From positions 868,001-932,000 of the forward strand of contig NZ_LT607410.1 in NCBI RefSeq assembly GCF_900091515.1: a stretch of DNA of 64,000 bases. The letters are read 5' to 3'. The notes under the pieces are model-generated. The model was not told where the DNA came from. It ran no database searches and saw only the letters and a program-made list of their open reading frames with translations. The DNA comes from Micromonospora purpureochromogenes (GTDB taxonomy: Bacteria > Actinomycetota > Actinomycetes > Mycobacteriales > Micromonosporaceae). Below are positions 35,045-43,450 of the stretch, one piece after another. Numbering within the stretch: the first letter of the stretch is position 1; every line of letters starts with the position of its first letter. The translations under genes were made by a program, and so were the position numbers.

Positions 35045-35096
35045 CCGCCCGACGGCGGTTCTCCCGCCGACCGGCCAGCGGGCGGCGCCGGATGGC

Positions 35097-35627
35097 TCAG
35101 CGCAGCAGCAGGGCGTGCACCGGGTGTCGGCGGCGCAGCGCGGTCTCCCGCCGGCGCAGCTCCTCGGGCAGGTCGAGGGGGTCGCCGAGTCGGCCCACCG
35201 CCACCACCACCAGCGGGCGTACGGCGGGCGGCAGGTCGAGGTCGGCGCAGAGCGCGGCGCGGTCGAACCGGGTGAGCTGGTGCACGTACAGGCCGAGCGC
35301 GGTGGCCTGCACGGTGAGGTGGGCCATCGCCTGCCCCAGGTCGTAGGCGGCCCGCTCCGGGTCGGTGCCGGCGTGCGCGCCCACCACCAGGGCGGCGGCG
35401 TGCCGGGCCCAGCGCTGGTCGGGTTCCGGGAGGCTGACCAGGGTCCGCTTCCAGGTCTCGTCGTCGCGGTGGCCGAGGGCGAACCGCCAGGGTTGGGCGT
35501 TGCCCGTCGAGGGGGCCCAGCGGGCGGCCTCCAGCAGCGAGGACGCCTCCTCCCCGGTCAGCTCGGCGGCCGGGTCGAAGGCCCGGGGACTCCAGCGGAA
35601 GGCGAGCAGCGGGGTGAGGTCGACCAT
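35097..35627 (-). CDS. Nitroreductase-family FMN protein
   Basis: The 176-residue product starts at MVDLTPLLAFRWSPRAF. The motif set RWSPRAFD, LLEAARWAPSTGNAQPWRFA (FMN-phosphate and dimer contacts) and YDLGQAMAHLTVQATALGLY matches the small nitroreductases. These reduce nitro or quinone compounds with NAD(P)H and bind FMN between two subunits. The upstream frame to 35693 lacks similarity. It has no obvious partner gene and no strong ribosome site. Confidence 0.84.
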   Translation of the reverse strand: MVDLTPLLAFRWSPRAFDPAAELTGEEASSLLEAARWAPSTGNAQPWRFALGHRDDETWKRTLVSLPEPDQRWARHAAALVVGAHAGTDPERAAYDLGQAMAHLTVQATALGLYVHQLTRFDRAALCADLDLPPAVRPLVVVAVGRLGDPLDLPEELRRRETALRRRHPVHALLLR

Positions 35628-35711
35628 GCAAGGAGCGTCCCGTATAGGCGATTCGCCCCGAAGGGCGGGTGGGGCAAATGTGGTCAAGCGCACCCGTAAC
35701 GCCGCCCCGGG

Positions 35712-36497
35712 TCAGGACGTTCCCGCGCCCGTGCTGCCGCTCGGCGTGGGTGCCTCCAGGCCCAGCGGCTCGGCGTTCACCACCGGCCCGGCCAGCGGCG
35801 CGCTGCCCGGCGCCGGCCCGGGCGGCCCGGCCAGGGTGAGCGTGCCGAGGGCGGCGCGGACGTAGGTGGGCGTCCCGTCCGGCTCGTAGCAGTAGATCCC
35901 GACGTCCAGCGGTGGGTTGAGCGAGGCGGAGGTGGTCTCGACCGCGTAGCAGGTGCCGGCCACGCCCGCCGGCACGGTGGCGGGGGAGACCGCGAGCGGA
36001 GTCCGCCGGTCGGTCAGCACCTCCAGCCAGTCGGTGAACGGGTGCTGCACCCGGGGGTCCAGCCGGCGCGGCACCGCGTCGTCCCGGTCGCCGAGGCGGA
36101 CGCAGCTGGCCGCCTCGGGGCGCCCGGCTGACGGCAGGCCGCACTGGAAGAGCCCGTCGGCGGTGGCGGCCAGCGAGACGTCCGCCGTGCCGCCCAGCGC
36201 GCCCCCCGGGACGTCGACCCGCCAGGTGCCGTCCGCCGCGCTGGTCACCGTGACGTCCCGGGCCGGCCCGTCGGTGCCGGTCAGCGTGTAGCGGGCGGTC
36301 AGGTGGCGGTCCCGCGCCGCCGCGGCCAGCGCGGCCAGCTCGTCCCGGGCCGCGTCCACCTCGGCCGGTGCCGGGTCGGCGGACCCGGCGGTGGGTGGCG
36401 GGGCCGGCCGGTCGGCGGTGCAGGCGGTGAGGAGCGCCGGCAGGAGCAGGACCAGGACGCCGGTGGACCGGCACGTCGCGCGCAGATGGGCAGGCAC
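35712..36497 (-). CDS. Lipoprotein, function unknown
   Basis: The 261-residue product starts at the GTG giving VPAHLRATCRSTGVLVLL, with a lipobox LLTAC. The mature part begins with a Pro/Ala spacer, then helix VDAARDELAALAAAARDR. A beta-rich domain follows with YTLTGTDGPARDVTVTSAAD and HPFTDWLEVLTDRRTPLAVS, and Cys pairs (FQCGLPS, ASCVRL, GTCYAV, IYCYEP) that may form two disulphides. It resembles exported LolA/LppX-like lipid-carrier folds only in layout; that is an inference. There are no co-transcribed neighbours. Confidence 0.65.
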   Translation of the reverse strand: MPAHLRATCRSTGVLVLLLPALLTACTADRPAPPPTAGSADPAPAEVDAARDELAALAAAARDRHLTARYTLTGTDGPARDVTVTSAADGTWRVDVPGGALGGTADVSLAATADGLFQCGLPSAGRPEAASCVRLGDRDDAVPRRLDPRVQHPFTDWLEVLTDRRTPLAVSPATVPAGVAGTCYAVETTSASLNPPLDVGIYCYEPDGTPTYVRAALGTLTLAGPPGPAPGSAPLAGPVVNAEPLGLEAPTPSGSTGAGTS

Positions 36498-36745
36498 CGG
36501 GTCATTCTGCGCCGCCCGCCCGCCGCCCACGGACCCGTGCCGCCCACGACGCCCGGCGTGTCGGCGGCCGGCGGGCGACCGCCCTGGGCAGGGTGTCGAC
36601 CGGGCGCTTCCGCCGGATGGTGGGATCACCCGACCCGTCCTCGCGTACCGCCCGATACCCTGGACAGGTCTGACACGCGCCGCCGGACCACTCGACCGGC
36701 GGCGTCGGCACGCTCAGGGTCGTCGCTGGGAGGGAGTGCACCGTC

Positions 36746-38011
36746 GTGGCACTCGTGGTGCAGAAGTACGGCGGGTCCTCCGTCGCCAACGCCGAGCGCA
36801 TCAAGCGGGTGGCGGAGCGGATCGTCGCCGCCCGCAAGGCCGGCGACGACGTGGTGGTGGTGGTGTCCGCGATGGGCGACACCACGGACGAGCTGCTCGA
36901 CCTGGCCAACCAGGTCAGCCCGCTGCCGCCGGGCCGCGAGCTGGACATGCTGCTCACCGCCGGCGAGCGGATCTCCATGGCGCTGCTCGCGATGGCCATC
37001 CACAACCTGGGGTACGAGGCCCGCTCGTTCACCGGCTCGCAGGCCGGTGTCATCACCACCTCCGTGCACGGGCGGGCGCGGATCATCGACGTCACGCCGG
37101 GCCGGCTCAAGGGCGCGCTCGACGAGGGCGCGGTGGTGATCGTCGCCGGCTTCCAGGGCGTCTCGCAGGACACCAAGGACGTCACCACGCTGGGCCGGGG
37201 CGGCTCGGACACCACCGCCGTGGCGCTCGCCGCCGCGCTGCGCGCCGACGTCTGCGAGATCTACACCGACGTGGACGGCATCTTCAGCGCCGACCCGCGG
37301 ATCGTGCCGAACGCCCGGCACATCAAGCACATCACCTACGAGGAGATGCTGGAGCTGGCCGCCTGCGGCGCCAAGGTGCTGCACCTGCGCAGCGTGGAGT
37401 ACGCGCGGCGCGCGGGGTTGCCGATCCACGTCCGTTCGTCATACTCGACCAACACCGGCACCATGGTCACCGGATCGATGGAGGACCTTCCCGTGGAACA
37501 GGCACTGATCACCGGGGTCGCCCACGACCGCAGTGAAGCCAAGATCACGATTGTCGGCGTGCCCGACGAGCCGGGTGCCGCCGCCAGGATCTTCGACACC
37601 GTGGCCGGCGCCGAGATCAACATCGACATGATCGTGCAGAACGTCTCCACCGAGGGCACCGGTCGCACCGACATCTCGTTCACGCTGCCCAAGACCGACG
37701 GCCCCACCGCGATGGCCGCGCTCAGCAAGATCCAGGAAGCCGTCAAGTTCCGCGGCCTGCTCTACGACGACCACGTCGGCAAGGTGTCGCTGATCGGCGC
37801 CGGCATGCGGTCGCACCCCGGTGTCGCCGCCGGCTTCTTCGCCGCGCTCGGCGCGGCCGGGGTCAACATCGAGATGATCTCCACGTCGGAGATCCGGGTC
37901 TCCGTGGTCTGCCGGGACACCGACCTCGACAAGGCGGTCCGGGCCATCCACGACCAGTTCGAGCTGGGCGGCGACTCCGAGGCCGTGGTCTACGCGGGGA
38001 CGGGACGGTAG
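36746..38011 (+). CDS. lysC: Aspartate kinase (alpha, with internal beta start)
   Basis: This enzyme phosphorylates aspartate, the entry to lysine, threonine, methionine and diaminopimelate. The 421-residue protein reads [20 protein letters not shown] at the catalytic start, [20 protein letters not shown] for the nucleotide/aspartate site and [15 protein letters not shown]. The C-terminal ~170 residues hold two ACT domains ([40 protein letters not shown]) for feedback by lysine and threonine. An in-frame GTG at 37493 with its own ribosome site should make a separate beta subunit, as in other actinobacteria. asd follows by five bases. Confidence 0.97.
   Translation: MALVVQKYGGSSVANAERIKRVAERIVAARKAGDDVVVVVSAMGDTTDELLDLANQVSPLPPGRELDMLLTAGERISMALLAMAIHNLGYEARSFTGSQAGVITTSVHGRARIIDVTPGRLKGALDEGAVVIVAGFQGVSQDTKDVTTLGRGGSDTTAVALAAALRADVCEIYTDVDGIFSADPRIVPNARHIKHITYEEMLELAACGAKVLHLRSVEYARRAGLPIHVRSSYSTNTGTMVTGSMEDLPVEQALITGVAHDRSEAKITIVGVPDEPGAAARIFDTVAGAEINIDMIVQNVSTEGTGRTDISFTLPKTDGPTAMAALSKIQEAVKFRGLLYDDHVGKVSLIGAGMRSHPGVAAGFFAALGAAGVNIEMISTSEIRVSVVCRDTDLDKAVRAIHDQFELGGDSEAVVYAGTGR
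37480..37495 (+). promoter_or_regulatory. Internal ribosome site for aspartate kinase beta subunit
   Basis: GGAGG at 37480-37484, then eight bases to GTG 37493, gives a 172-residue ACT-domain protein beginning [17 protein letters not shown]. The start aligns with the known beta start of Corynebacterium-type LysC. Confidence 0.7.
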
Positions 38012-38016
38012 CGCCC

Positions 38017-39078
38017 GTGTCGGCGCAGCCCACGCTCGCCGTCGTCGGGGCGACCGGCGCCGTCGGGACCGTGATGTGCGAGCTGCTCTCCTCCCGGCGC
38101 AACGTCTGGGGCGAGATCCGGCTGCTCGCCTCGGAACGCTCCGTCGGGCGCAAGGTGCGTTGCCGGGGCGAGGAGCTGACCGTCGGCGCGCTCACGCCGG
38201 AGGCGTTCGACGGCGTCGACGTCGCCATGTTCGACGTGCCGGACGAGGTCTCCGTCGAGTGGGCGCCGGTCGCGGTGGCTCGCGGGGCGGTGGTGGTCGA
38301 CAACTCCGGCGCGTTCCGGATGGACCGGGACGTGCCGCTGGTGGTCCCGGAGATCAACCCCGAGCAGGTACGCAACCGGCCCAAGGGGATCGTCGCCAAC
38401 GCCAACTGCACCACCCTCGCGATGATCGTGGCGATCGCCCCGCTGCACCGCGAGTACGGCCTGCGCGAGCTGGTGCTCTCCTCGTACCAGGCGGCGTCGG
38501 GGGCGGGTCAGGCCGGCGTGGACGCGCTGCACCTCCAGCTCGGCAAGATCGCCGGGGACCGGGTGCTCGGCTCCCGCCCCGGCGACGTGCGCCAGGCGGT
38601 CGGCGACGAGCTCGGCCCGTTCCCCGCGCCGCTGGCGCTCAACGTGGTGCCGTGGGCCGGGTCGCTCGTCGACTTCGGGTGGTCGTCCGAGGAGATGAAG
38701 ATCCGCAACGAGTCGCGCAAGATCCTCGGGCTGCCCGACCTGAAGGTCTCCGCCACCTGCGTACGGGTGCCGGTGGTGACCGGCCACTCGGTGGCCGTGC
38801 ACGCGGTCTTCGCCACCGAGGTGGACGCCGAGGGCGCCCGCGAGGCGCTGCGGAACGCCCCCGGCGTGATCCTGGTCGACGACCCCGCCGCCGGCGAGTT
38901 CCCGATGCCGATCGACGCGGTCGGCACCGACCCGTCCTGGGTCGGCCGGATCCGCCGCGCCCTGGACGACCCGCGCGCCCTGGACCTCTTCGTCACCGGC
39001 GACAACCTCCGCAAGGGCGCCGCCCTGAACACCGCCCAGATCGCCGAACTCCTAGCCAAGGAACTCACCCGCCCCTGA
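38017..39078 (+). CDS. asd: Aspartate-semialdehyde dehydrogenase
   Basis: Asd reduces aspartyl phosphate with NADPH to the semialdehyde shared by lysine, threonine and methionine synthesis. The 353-residue protein has the NADP loop AVVGATGAVG at the N-terminus, NANCTTLAM with catalytic Cys131, and VRVPVVTGHSVAVHA with the catalytic His and Arg. GTG 38017 follows lysC by five bases, a conserved lysC-asd operon. The long perfect inverted repeat at 39143 ends it. Confidence 0.97.
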   Translation: MSAQPTLAVVGATGAVGTVMCELLSSRRNVWGEIRLLASERSVGRKVRCRGEELTVGALTPEAFDGVDVAMFDVPDEVSVEWAPVAVARGAVVVDNSGAFRMDRDVPLVVPEINPEQVRNRPKGIVANANCTTLAMIVAIAPLHREYGLRELVLSSYQAASGAGQAGVDALHLQLGKIAGDRVLGSRPGDVRQAVGDELGPFPAPLALNVVPWAGSLVDFGWSSEEMKIRNESRKILGLPDLKVSATCVRVPVVTGHSVAVHAVFATEVDAEGAREALRNAPGVILVDDPAAGEFPMPIDAVGTDPSWVGRIRRALDDPRALDLFVTGDNLRKGAALNTAQIAELLAKELTRP

Positions 39079-39142
39079 CCCGCCCGGTCACCCCGCCCAC
39101 CGACGCCCGCCGGCGCGGGCCCCCCGCCCAAGGGCGGCCAGT

Positions 39143-39192
39143 TTCAGAGAAAGAGGCCCTATCCAAGCGCGGATAGGGCCTCTTTCTCTGAA
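39143..39192. terminator. 22-bp perfect inverted repeat, convergent genes
   Basis: TTCAGAGAAAGAGGCCCTAT(CC) and its exact complement flank a 6-nt AAGCGC loop. It lies between asd and the convergent GGDEF gene and is related in sequence to the repeat at 45278. Confidence 0.8.
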
Positions 39193-39239
39193 GATGCGGC
39201 GGGAGTCGGTGGGGGTGCGGCGCGGGGACGGGGGGTGGG

Positions 39240-40709
39240 TCAGGCGGCGGCCAGGCGGACGCCGTCGCGGCCGTGGCGCTTGACCGCGTAGAGGGCCTGG
39301 TCGGCGCGGCGGAGGGTGAGTTCCGCGGACTCGCCGGGTTGGGGGAGGGCCACCCCGACGCTGATGGTGCGCCCGGTACGTCGGGCGGCCTCGGTCAGCC
39401 GCTCGGCGATCCGGACCGCCTCCTCGGGGCGGCTCACCTCGATCACCGCGACGAACTCGTCGCCACCGACCCGGTACAGCTCGTCGCCCTGGCGCAGCGC
39501 GCCCTCCAGCGCCCGGGCCAGTCCGACCAGCAGCCGGTCGCCGGCCTGGTGGCCGTACGTGTCGTTGACCGTCTTGAACCCGTCCACGTCGATGGCGAGC
39601 AGGGCGGTACGCCCCGGCGTGGCCGCCCTGATCCGCTGGCCGAACGGCCCGGTGTGCCGGAGCCCGGTGAGCGGGTCGGAGCTGGCCTGCTCGCGGAGCC
39701 GGGCCAGCGTACGGAGCCGGTCCAGCGCACCCCAGGCCTGCCCGGCCAGCAGTTCGATCAGGTTGACCGTGGTCGGGTCGGGCCGCAGCAGCCGCTCGTC
39801 CGCGACCAGCAGCACCCCGCCCGCGTCGGGCTGGCCGACCGGCACCGACACCAGGGTGCGTACCCCGGCCCGGGCCAGCGGCGCGTATTCGTCCGTGGGC
39901 GGATGACCCGCCTCGCCCAGCGTGTACGCGGTGCCGTGCCGATGGGCCCGGGCCACCATCCGGCTGAGCGGCCCGGCCCCGGCCTCGGTCAGCTCGGCCC
40001 GGATGCGCGACTCCAACTCGCCGGGCGCACCGGTCGGGTCGACGAGGCGGGGGCCGCTCCGGCCGGTAAGCACCAGCACGGCGCAGGAGAGGGTGGAGAC
40101 GTCCCGGGCCGCGGTGAGGGCCGCGGCCATCAGGTCCGGACCGGTCGGGGCGGCGGTGAACGCGGTGGCGTGGCGCAGCAGCTTCTCGCTGCGGGTCTCG
40201 GCCGGCGGTCCGCCGAGGGCCACGATCCGCGCGCCCAGCCGGCCCGCCAGCCGTTCCGCGGTCTGCCGCCACCGACCCAGCTCGGCCGGCCCGCTCCACT
40301 GCAGGTCGAGCACCCCGATCGGGCGGCCCGCCGGGTCGAGCACCGGTACACAGATCTCGGCGGTCACGTCGGGGCGCAGCGGGAGATAGTCCGGGTCGGC
40401 GGTCACGTCGGGCACCGTGGCCCCCTCGCCGGAGGCGTAGACCCGGCCGACGATGCCGGACTTCGGCGGCACGGTGGAGAAGACCTGCCATGATCCGGTG
40501 GCGGCGACGCAGCGCAGCCGGTCGTGGACCTGGAGCAGCACGGAGATCGTCGCGGGGGCGTACCGGGCGAGCGCGGTCACGGTCCACTGGCACGCCTCGA
40601 CGGCGGTCGGCGCCATCGGCAGGCGGACCGTGACGTCCCGGACGACTCGCTCGTGATCCACGTTCTTCCAGGTGGGGGCGGGCCCGGCCGGTGCCGGGGC
40701 TGCGATCAA
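39240..40709 (-). CDS. GAF-GGDEF diguanylate cyclase
   Basis: The 489-residue cytoplasmic protein starts with a Pro/Ala stretch, then a helix (VRLPMAPTAVEACQWTVTAL). It contains two GAF-like sensor regions (~40-165, with GIVGRVYASGEGATVPDVTA; ~190-320, with GVRTLVSVPVGQPDAGGVLL). The GGDEF domain follows at ~345-485, including DPLTGLRHTGPF, DVDGFKTVNDTYGHQAGDRL and VGGDEFVAV with GGDEF intact at 415-419. It should make c-di-GMP in response to a small ligand. There is no EAL domain and no membrane segment. It is divergent from the phosphoesterase gene across the 31-bp motif. Confidence 0.9.
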   Translation of the reverse strand: MIAAPAPAGPAPTWKNVDHERVVRDVTVRLPMAPTAVEACQWTVTALARYAPATISVLLQVHDRLRCVAATGSWQVFSTVPPKSGIVGRVYASGEGATVPDVTADPDYLPLRPDVTAEICVPVLDPAGRPIGVLDLQWSGPAELGRWRQTAERLAGRLGARIVALGGPPAETRSEKLLRHATAFTAAPTGPDLMAAALTAARDVSTLSCAVLVLTGRSGPRLVDPTGAPGELESRIRAELTEAGAGPLSRMVARAHRHGTAYTLGEAGHPPTDEYAPLARAGVRTLVSVPVGQPDAGGVLLVADERLLRPDPTTVNLIELLAGQAWGALDRLRTLARLREQASSDPLTGLRHTGPFGQRIRAATPGRTALLAIDVDGFKTVNDTYGHQAGDRLLVGLARALEGALRQGDELYRVGGDEFVAVIEVSRPEEAVRIAERLTEAARRTGRTISVGVALPQPGESAELTLRRADQALYAVKRHGRDGVRLAAA

Positions 40710-40756
40710 GCGTACTCAGCCGAGGGCGGTCCGCCACGGGAAAGATCACCTGTCGT

Positions 40757-40787
40757 TCGTACACATGTGCCATCCACAGGCTGTGGA
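40757..40787 (+). promoter_or_regulatory. LexA-box-like motif joined to palindrome, copy B
   Basis: TCGTACACATGTGCCA followed by the palindrome TCCACAGGCTGTGGA matches copy A (12657-12687, opposite strand) at 30 of 31 bases. It lies 85 bp before the phosphoesterase start, in the same orientation to its gene as copy A. A further ACAG extends the second arm to a near DnaA-box (CTGTCCACA on the other strand). Confidence 0.5.
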
Positions 40788-40871
40788 CAGGGCCTGTGGG
40801 CTGCGCGACGGGCCCGCCCGCGACGGCCTCGCCGGGTTAGCGTGAGAGGTCCCGGTCGCAGTGGAGGAGCC

Positions 40872-41651
40872 ATGCTCATCGCCCAGCTGAGTGACCCGCA
40901 CCTGACCACCGGCGTGCTCGGCGCCGTGCCTGCCGCCGGTCTGCACCGCGCGCTCGGCCGGGTGCTGGCGCTGCGCCCTCGCCCGGACTGCGTGGTGATC
41001 ACCGGCGACCTGGTGGATCAGGGTCGCCCCGACGAGTACGCGACGCTGCGCGAGGTGATCGGGCGGTACCCGCTGCCGGTGCACCTGGTGGCCGGCAACC
41101 ACGACGACCGGGAGTCGCTGCTGGACGCCTTCGGCGGCACCCCGTACCTGGGCGGCGGCTTCTCCGCGCACTACCACGTCGACCATCCGGACGTGACCGT
41201 CGTGGTGCTGGACTCGCTGACCCCGGGGGAGGGCGGCGGCCGGCTCGGAGAGGACCAGCTCGGCTGGCTCGACGGGGTGCTGGCTGGCCGCGCGGACGTG
41301 CCCGCCCTGGTCTGCCTGCACCACCCGCCGGTCGCCGTCGGCGTCCCGGCCGCCGACGCCGTCCGGCTCGCCGACGGTGACGCGCTCGCCGAGGTCGTCC
41401 GCCGGCACCCCCACGTGGTACGCGTCGCCGCCGGCCACCTGCACCGCCCGGTGACCACCGGGTACGCCGGCACCGTGCTGACCGTCGCGCCGAGCACCTG
41501 GCGGCAGGCGTCGCTGACCATGAACGCCGACGACGAGATCGGCTGGGTCGACGAGCCGACCGCCTTCCTGCTGCACGCGGTGGACGACGGCGGCTGCGTC
41601 ACCCACACCGTGCAGGTCAGCCACGCCGCCGGTCAGACCTGCAGTTACTGA
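40872..41651 (+). CDS. Calcineurin-like phosphodiesterase (CpdA type)
   Basis: The 259-residue protein starts at ATG 40872 after GGAGGAG. All metallophosphoesterase motifs are present: LSDPHLT, ITGDLVDQGRPDEYATL, VAGNHDDRESL, LHHPPVAVG and AAGHLHRPVT, ligating two metals. This set and the length resemble CpdA-type cyclic-nucleotide phosphodiesterases. The substrate (cAMP or another phosphodiester) is not certain. The next gene starts ten bases after it, so they are co-transcribed. The 31-bp motif at 40757 precedes it. Confidence 0.85.
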   Translation: MLIAQLSDPHLTTGVLGAVPAAGLHRALGRVLALRPRPDCVVITGDLVDQGRPDEYATLREVIGRYPLPVHLVAGNHDDRESLLDAFGGTPYLGGGFSAHYHVDHPDVTVVVLDSLTPGEGGGRLGEDQLGWLDGVLAGRADVPALVCLHHPPVAVGVPAADAVRLADGDALAEVVRRHPHVVRVAAGHLHRPVTTGYAGTVLTVAPSTWRQASLTMNADDEIGWVDEPTAFLLHAVDDGGCVTHTVQVSHAAGQTCSY

Positions 41652-41660
41652 CCTCCGAGG

Positions 41661-42290
41661 GTGCGGCTCCTCTGGTACGTCGCGTACGGGTCGAACATGG
41701 ATCCGGCGCGGCTCGGCTGGTACCTCTCCGGCGGCCGGCCACCCGACGGGCTGCGGTCGTACCCCGGGTGTCGGGACTGCCGGCCACCGCGCCGGACGGA
41801 AGCGGTGCTGGTCCCCGGCGGCGTCTACTTCGCCGGGGAGTCCCGGGCCTGGACGGGCGGGATGGCGTTCTACGACCCCGAGCTGCCGGGCACGGCGGCG
41901 GCGCGCGGCTACCTGCTCACCGCCGGGCAGTTCGCCGACATCGCCGCGCAGGAGATGTACCGCCCGCCCGGCGCCGACCTCGACCTGATCGCCGTGGCCG
42001 TCGAGGCCGGGCGGGCCACCCTCGGCCCCGGCCGGTACGAGACGCTGCTGCGGGTCGGCGTACGCGACGGGGTGCCGATGCTGACCTTCACCGCGCCCTG
42101 GCGGGCGGGCGAGGTGGCGTGGACCGCGCCGGCGCCGGTCTACCTGAGGATGATCGCGGCCGGGCTGCGGGCGGCGCACGGCTGGTCGGTCGACCGGACC
42201 GTCGCCTACCTGGCCGACCGCCCCGGCGTGACCGGGCACTGGACCCGCGCCGACCTGACCGACCTGGTGGCGGCCGTGCCGGCCCCCTGA
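41661..42290 (+). CDS. AIG2/gamma-glutamylcyclotransferase-like protein
   Basis: The 209-residue protein from GTG 41661 begins MRLLWYVAYGSNMDPARLGW; YVAYGSNM is the substrate-binding loop of the GGCT/AIG2 fold. Later GVYFAGESRAWTGGMAFYDP and ARGYLLTAGQFADIAAQEM fit the larger actinobacterial variant. Whether the catalytic Glu of true cyclotransferases is present I cannot settle. Ten bases after the phosphoesterase gene, it is probably in the same operon. Confidence 0.72.
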   Translation: MRLLWYVAYGSNMDPARLGWYLSGGRPPDGLRSYPGCRDCRPPRRTEAVLVPGGVYFAGESRAWTGGMAFYDPELPGTAAARGYLLTAGQFADIAAQEMYRPPGADLDLIAVAVEAGRATLGPGRYETLLRVGVRDGVPMLTFTAPWRAGEVAWTAPAPVYLRMIAAGLRAAHGWSVDRTVAYLADRPGVTGHWTRADLTDLVAAVPAP

Positions 42291-42332
42291 CCTGATCGCC
42301 GTCGGGGAGCCGCTGGACGGCGCGGCGGCCGG

Positions 42333-43130
42333 TCAGCCGAGCAGGAGGCGGCGCAGCTCGGCGGCGAGCCGGTCGGCGGGCACCTCGTGGAAACCGCCCT
42401 CCAGGCTCACCCGCCGGGCACCAGGGACCGCGTCGGCGGTCGCGCCCGTCGCGTCGCGCAGCCACTGCGGGCTGCCCGTGCTGTCCAGCACCACCGTCGG
42501 CACGGTGATGGTGGCGAGCCGGTCGGCGGGAAGACTGCCGTCCCCGCTGACGGTGGCGTCGTGGACCAGGGACGGGGCCATCATCTCCAGCCAGGACCAC
42601 ATCGGCTGATCACGCATGCCGCGTACCTGGTCCGCGGGGAGGCCCACCGCGTCGCGCAGGAAGCACTCGACCGCGTCGCCCCGCCGGCCCGCCGTCACCA
42701 GCTCGGCCAGCCGGGGCGCGAGCGCCGCGCCCGACCCGTCGTGCGGCCCGACCCGGAACGGCGGCTCGAAGAGGGCCAGCCCCGCGACCGGGAGCCCGGC
42801 GGCGGCCGCCAGGGCGGCGAGGATCGCGCCGGACGAGATCCCGTAGAGGTACGCCGTGCCACCGGCCGCGCCGATCAGCGCTGCCAGGTCCTCGATCTCC
42901 CGCTGCACCGCGTACGGGGCGGTGTCGGCGCTGTCGCCCCGGCCGCGTCGGTCGTACCCGAACACGGTGAAGTCCCCGGCCAGCGCGGCGGCCACCGCAC
43001 GGGTGGTGGTCCGGTCGTTGAACGCGCCGCCCACCAGCACGATCGCCGGCCCGTCGCCGCTGCGCTCGTACGCGATGGTCGTGCCGTCGGCGGAGCGCAC
43101 CGTGCCCACCGCCAGGGTCGCGTCAGTCAT
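42333..43130 (-). CDS. Alpha/beta hydrolase
   Basis: The 265-residue protein has SADGTTIAYERSGDGPAIVL at the N-terminus, the oxyanion turn after GGAFND, FGYDRRGRGDS, and the nucleophile elbow YGISSGA (Ser in G-x-S-x-G). A C-terminal GGFHEVPADRLA carries the catalytic His, and VVLDSTGSPQW probably supplies the acid. It is a small serine hydrolase of the usual haloperoxidase/esterase type; the substrate is unknown. It faces away from the 5'-nucleotidase gene. Confidence 0.86.
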   Translation of the reverse strand: MTDATLAVGTVRSADGTTIAYERSGDGPAIVLVGGAFNDRTTTRAVAAALAGDFTVFGYDRRGRGDSADTAPYAVQREIEDLAALIGAAGGTAYLYGISSGAILAALAAAAGLPVAGLALFEPPFRVGPHDGSGAALAPRLAELVTAGRRGDAVECFLRDAVGLPADQVRGMRDQPMWSWLEMMAPSLVHDATVSGDGSLPADRLATITVPTVVLDSTGSPQWLRDATGATADAVPGARRVSLEGGFHEVPADRLAAELRRLLLG

Positions 43131-43450
43131 CCGTGGATCCTCTCCTCGTCGTCGTCTCCCATCCTGGTCGGTGCTACCGACGCGAATCCGACGCCGACCG
43201 CCGGATTGCTTTCACCTACCCGTCATGTCGGAATGGTCCGAACGTCCAGGCCGGGTCACCTCACGTATCCGCAGGTCTGTTCGACTTCCCCAGTCGACCG
43301 GCGGGGAAGGAGATGAGAGGCTGTCTCCTGACGGAGTGGCGACCCCCGACCGCCGCCCTCCGCGATCGACCCCTGTCACGGCACGGATCAGGGTCGCCGG
43401 GCGAACCATCGCTCGTGCCGCGTCCAACGCCGAACCTCACGAGGAGTTCC
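43131..43450. other. 320-bp divergent promoter region
   Basis: It separates the hydrolase and 5'-nucleotidase starts. The coding frame of the nucleotidase remains open through much of it but without family similarity. GAGGAG at 43441 is the ribosome site of the nucleotidase. No other element was recognised. Confidence 0.4.
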
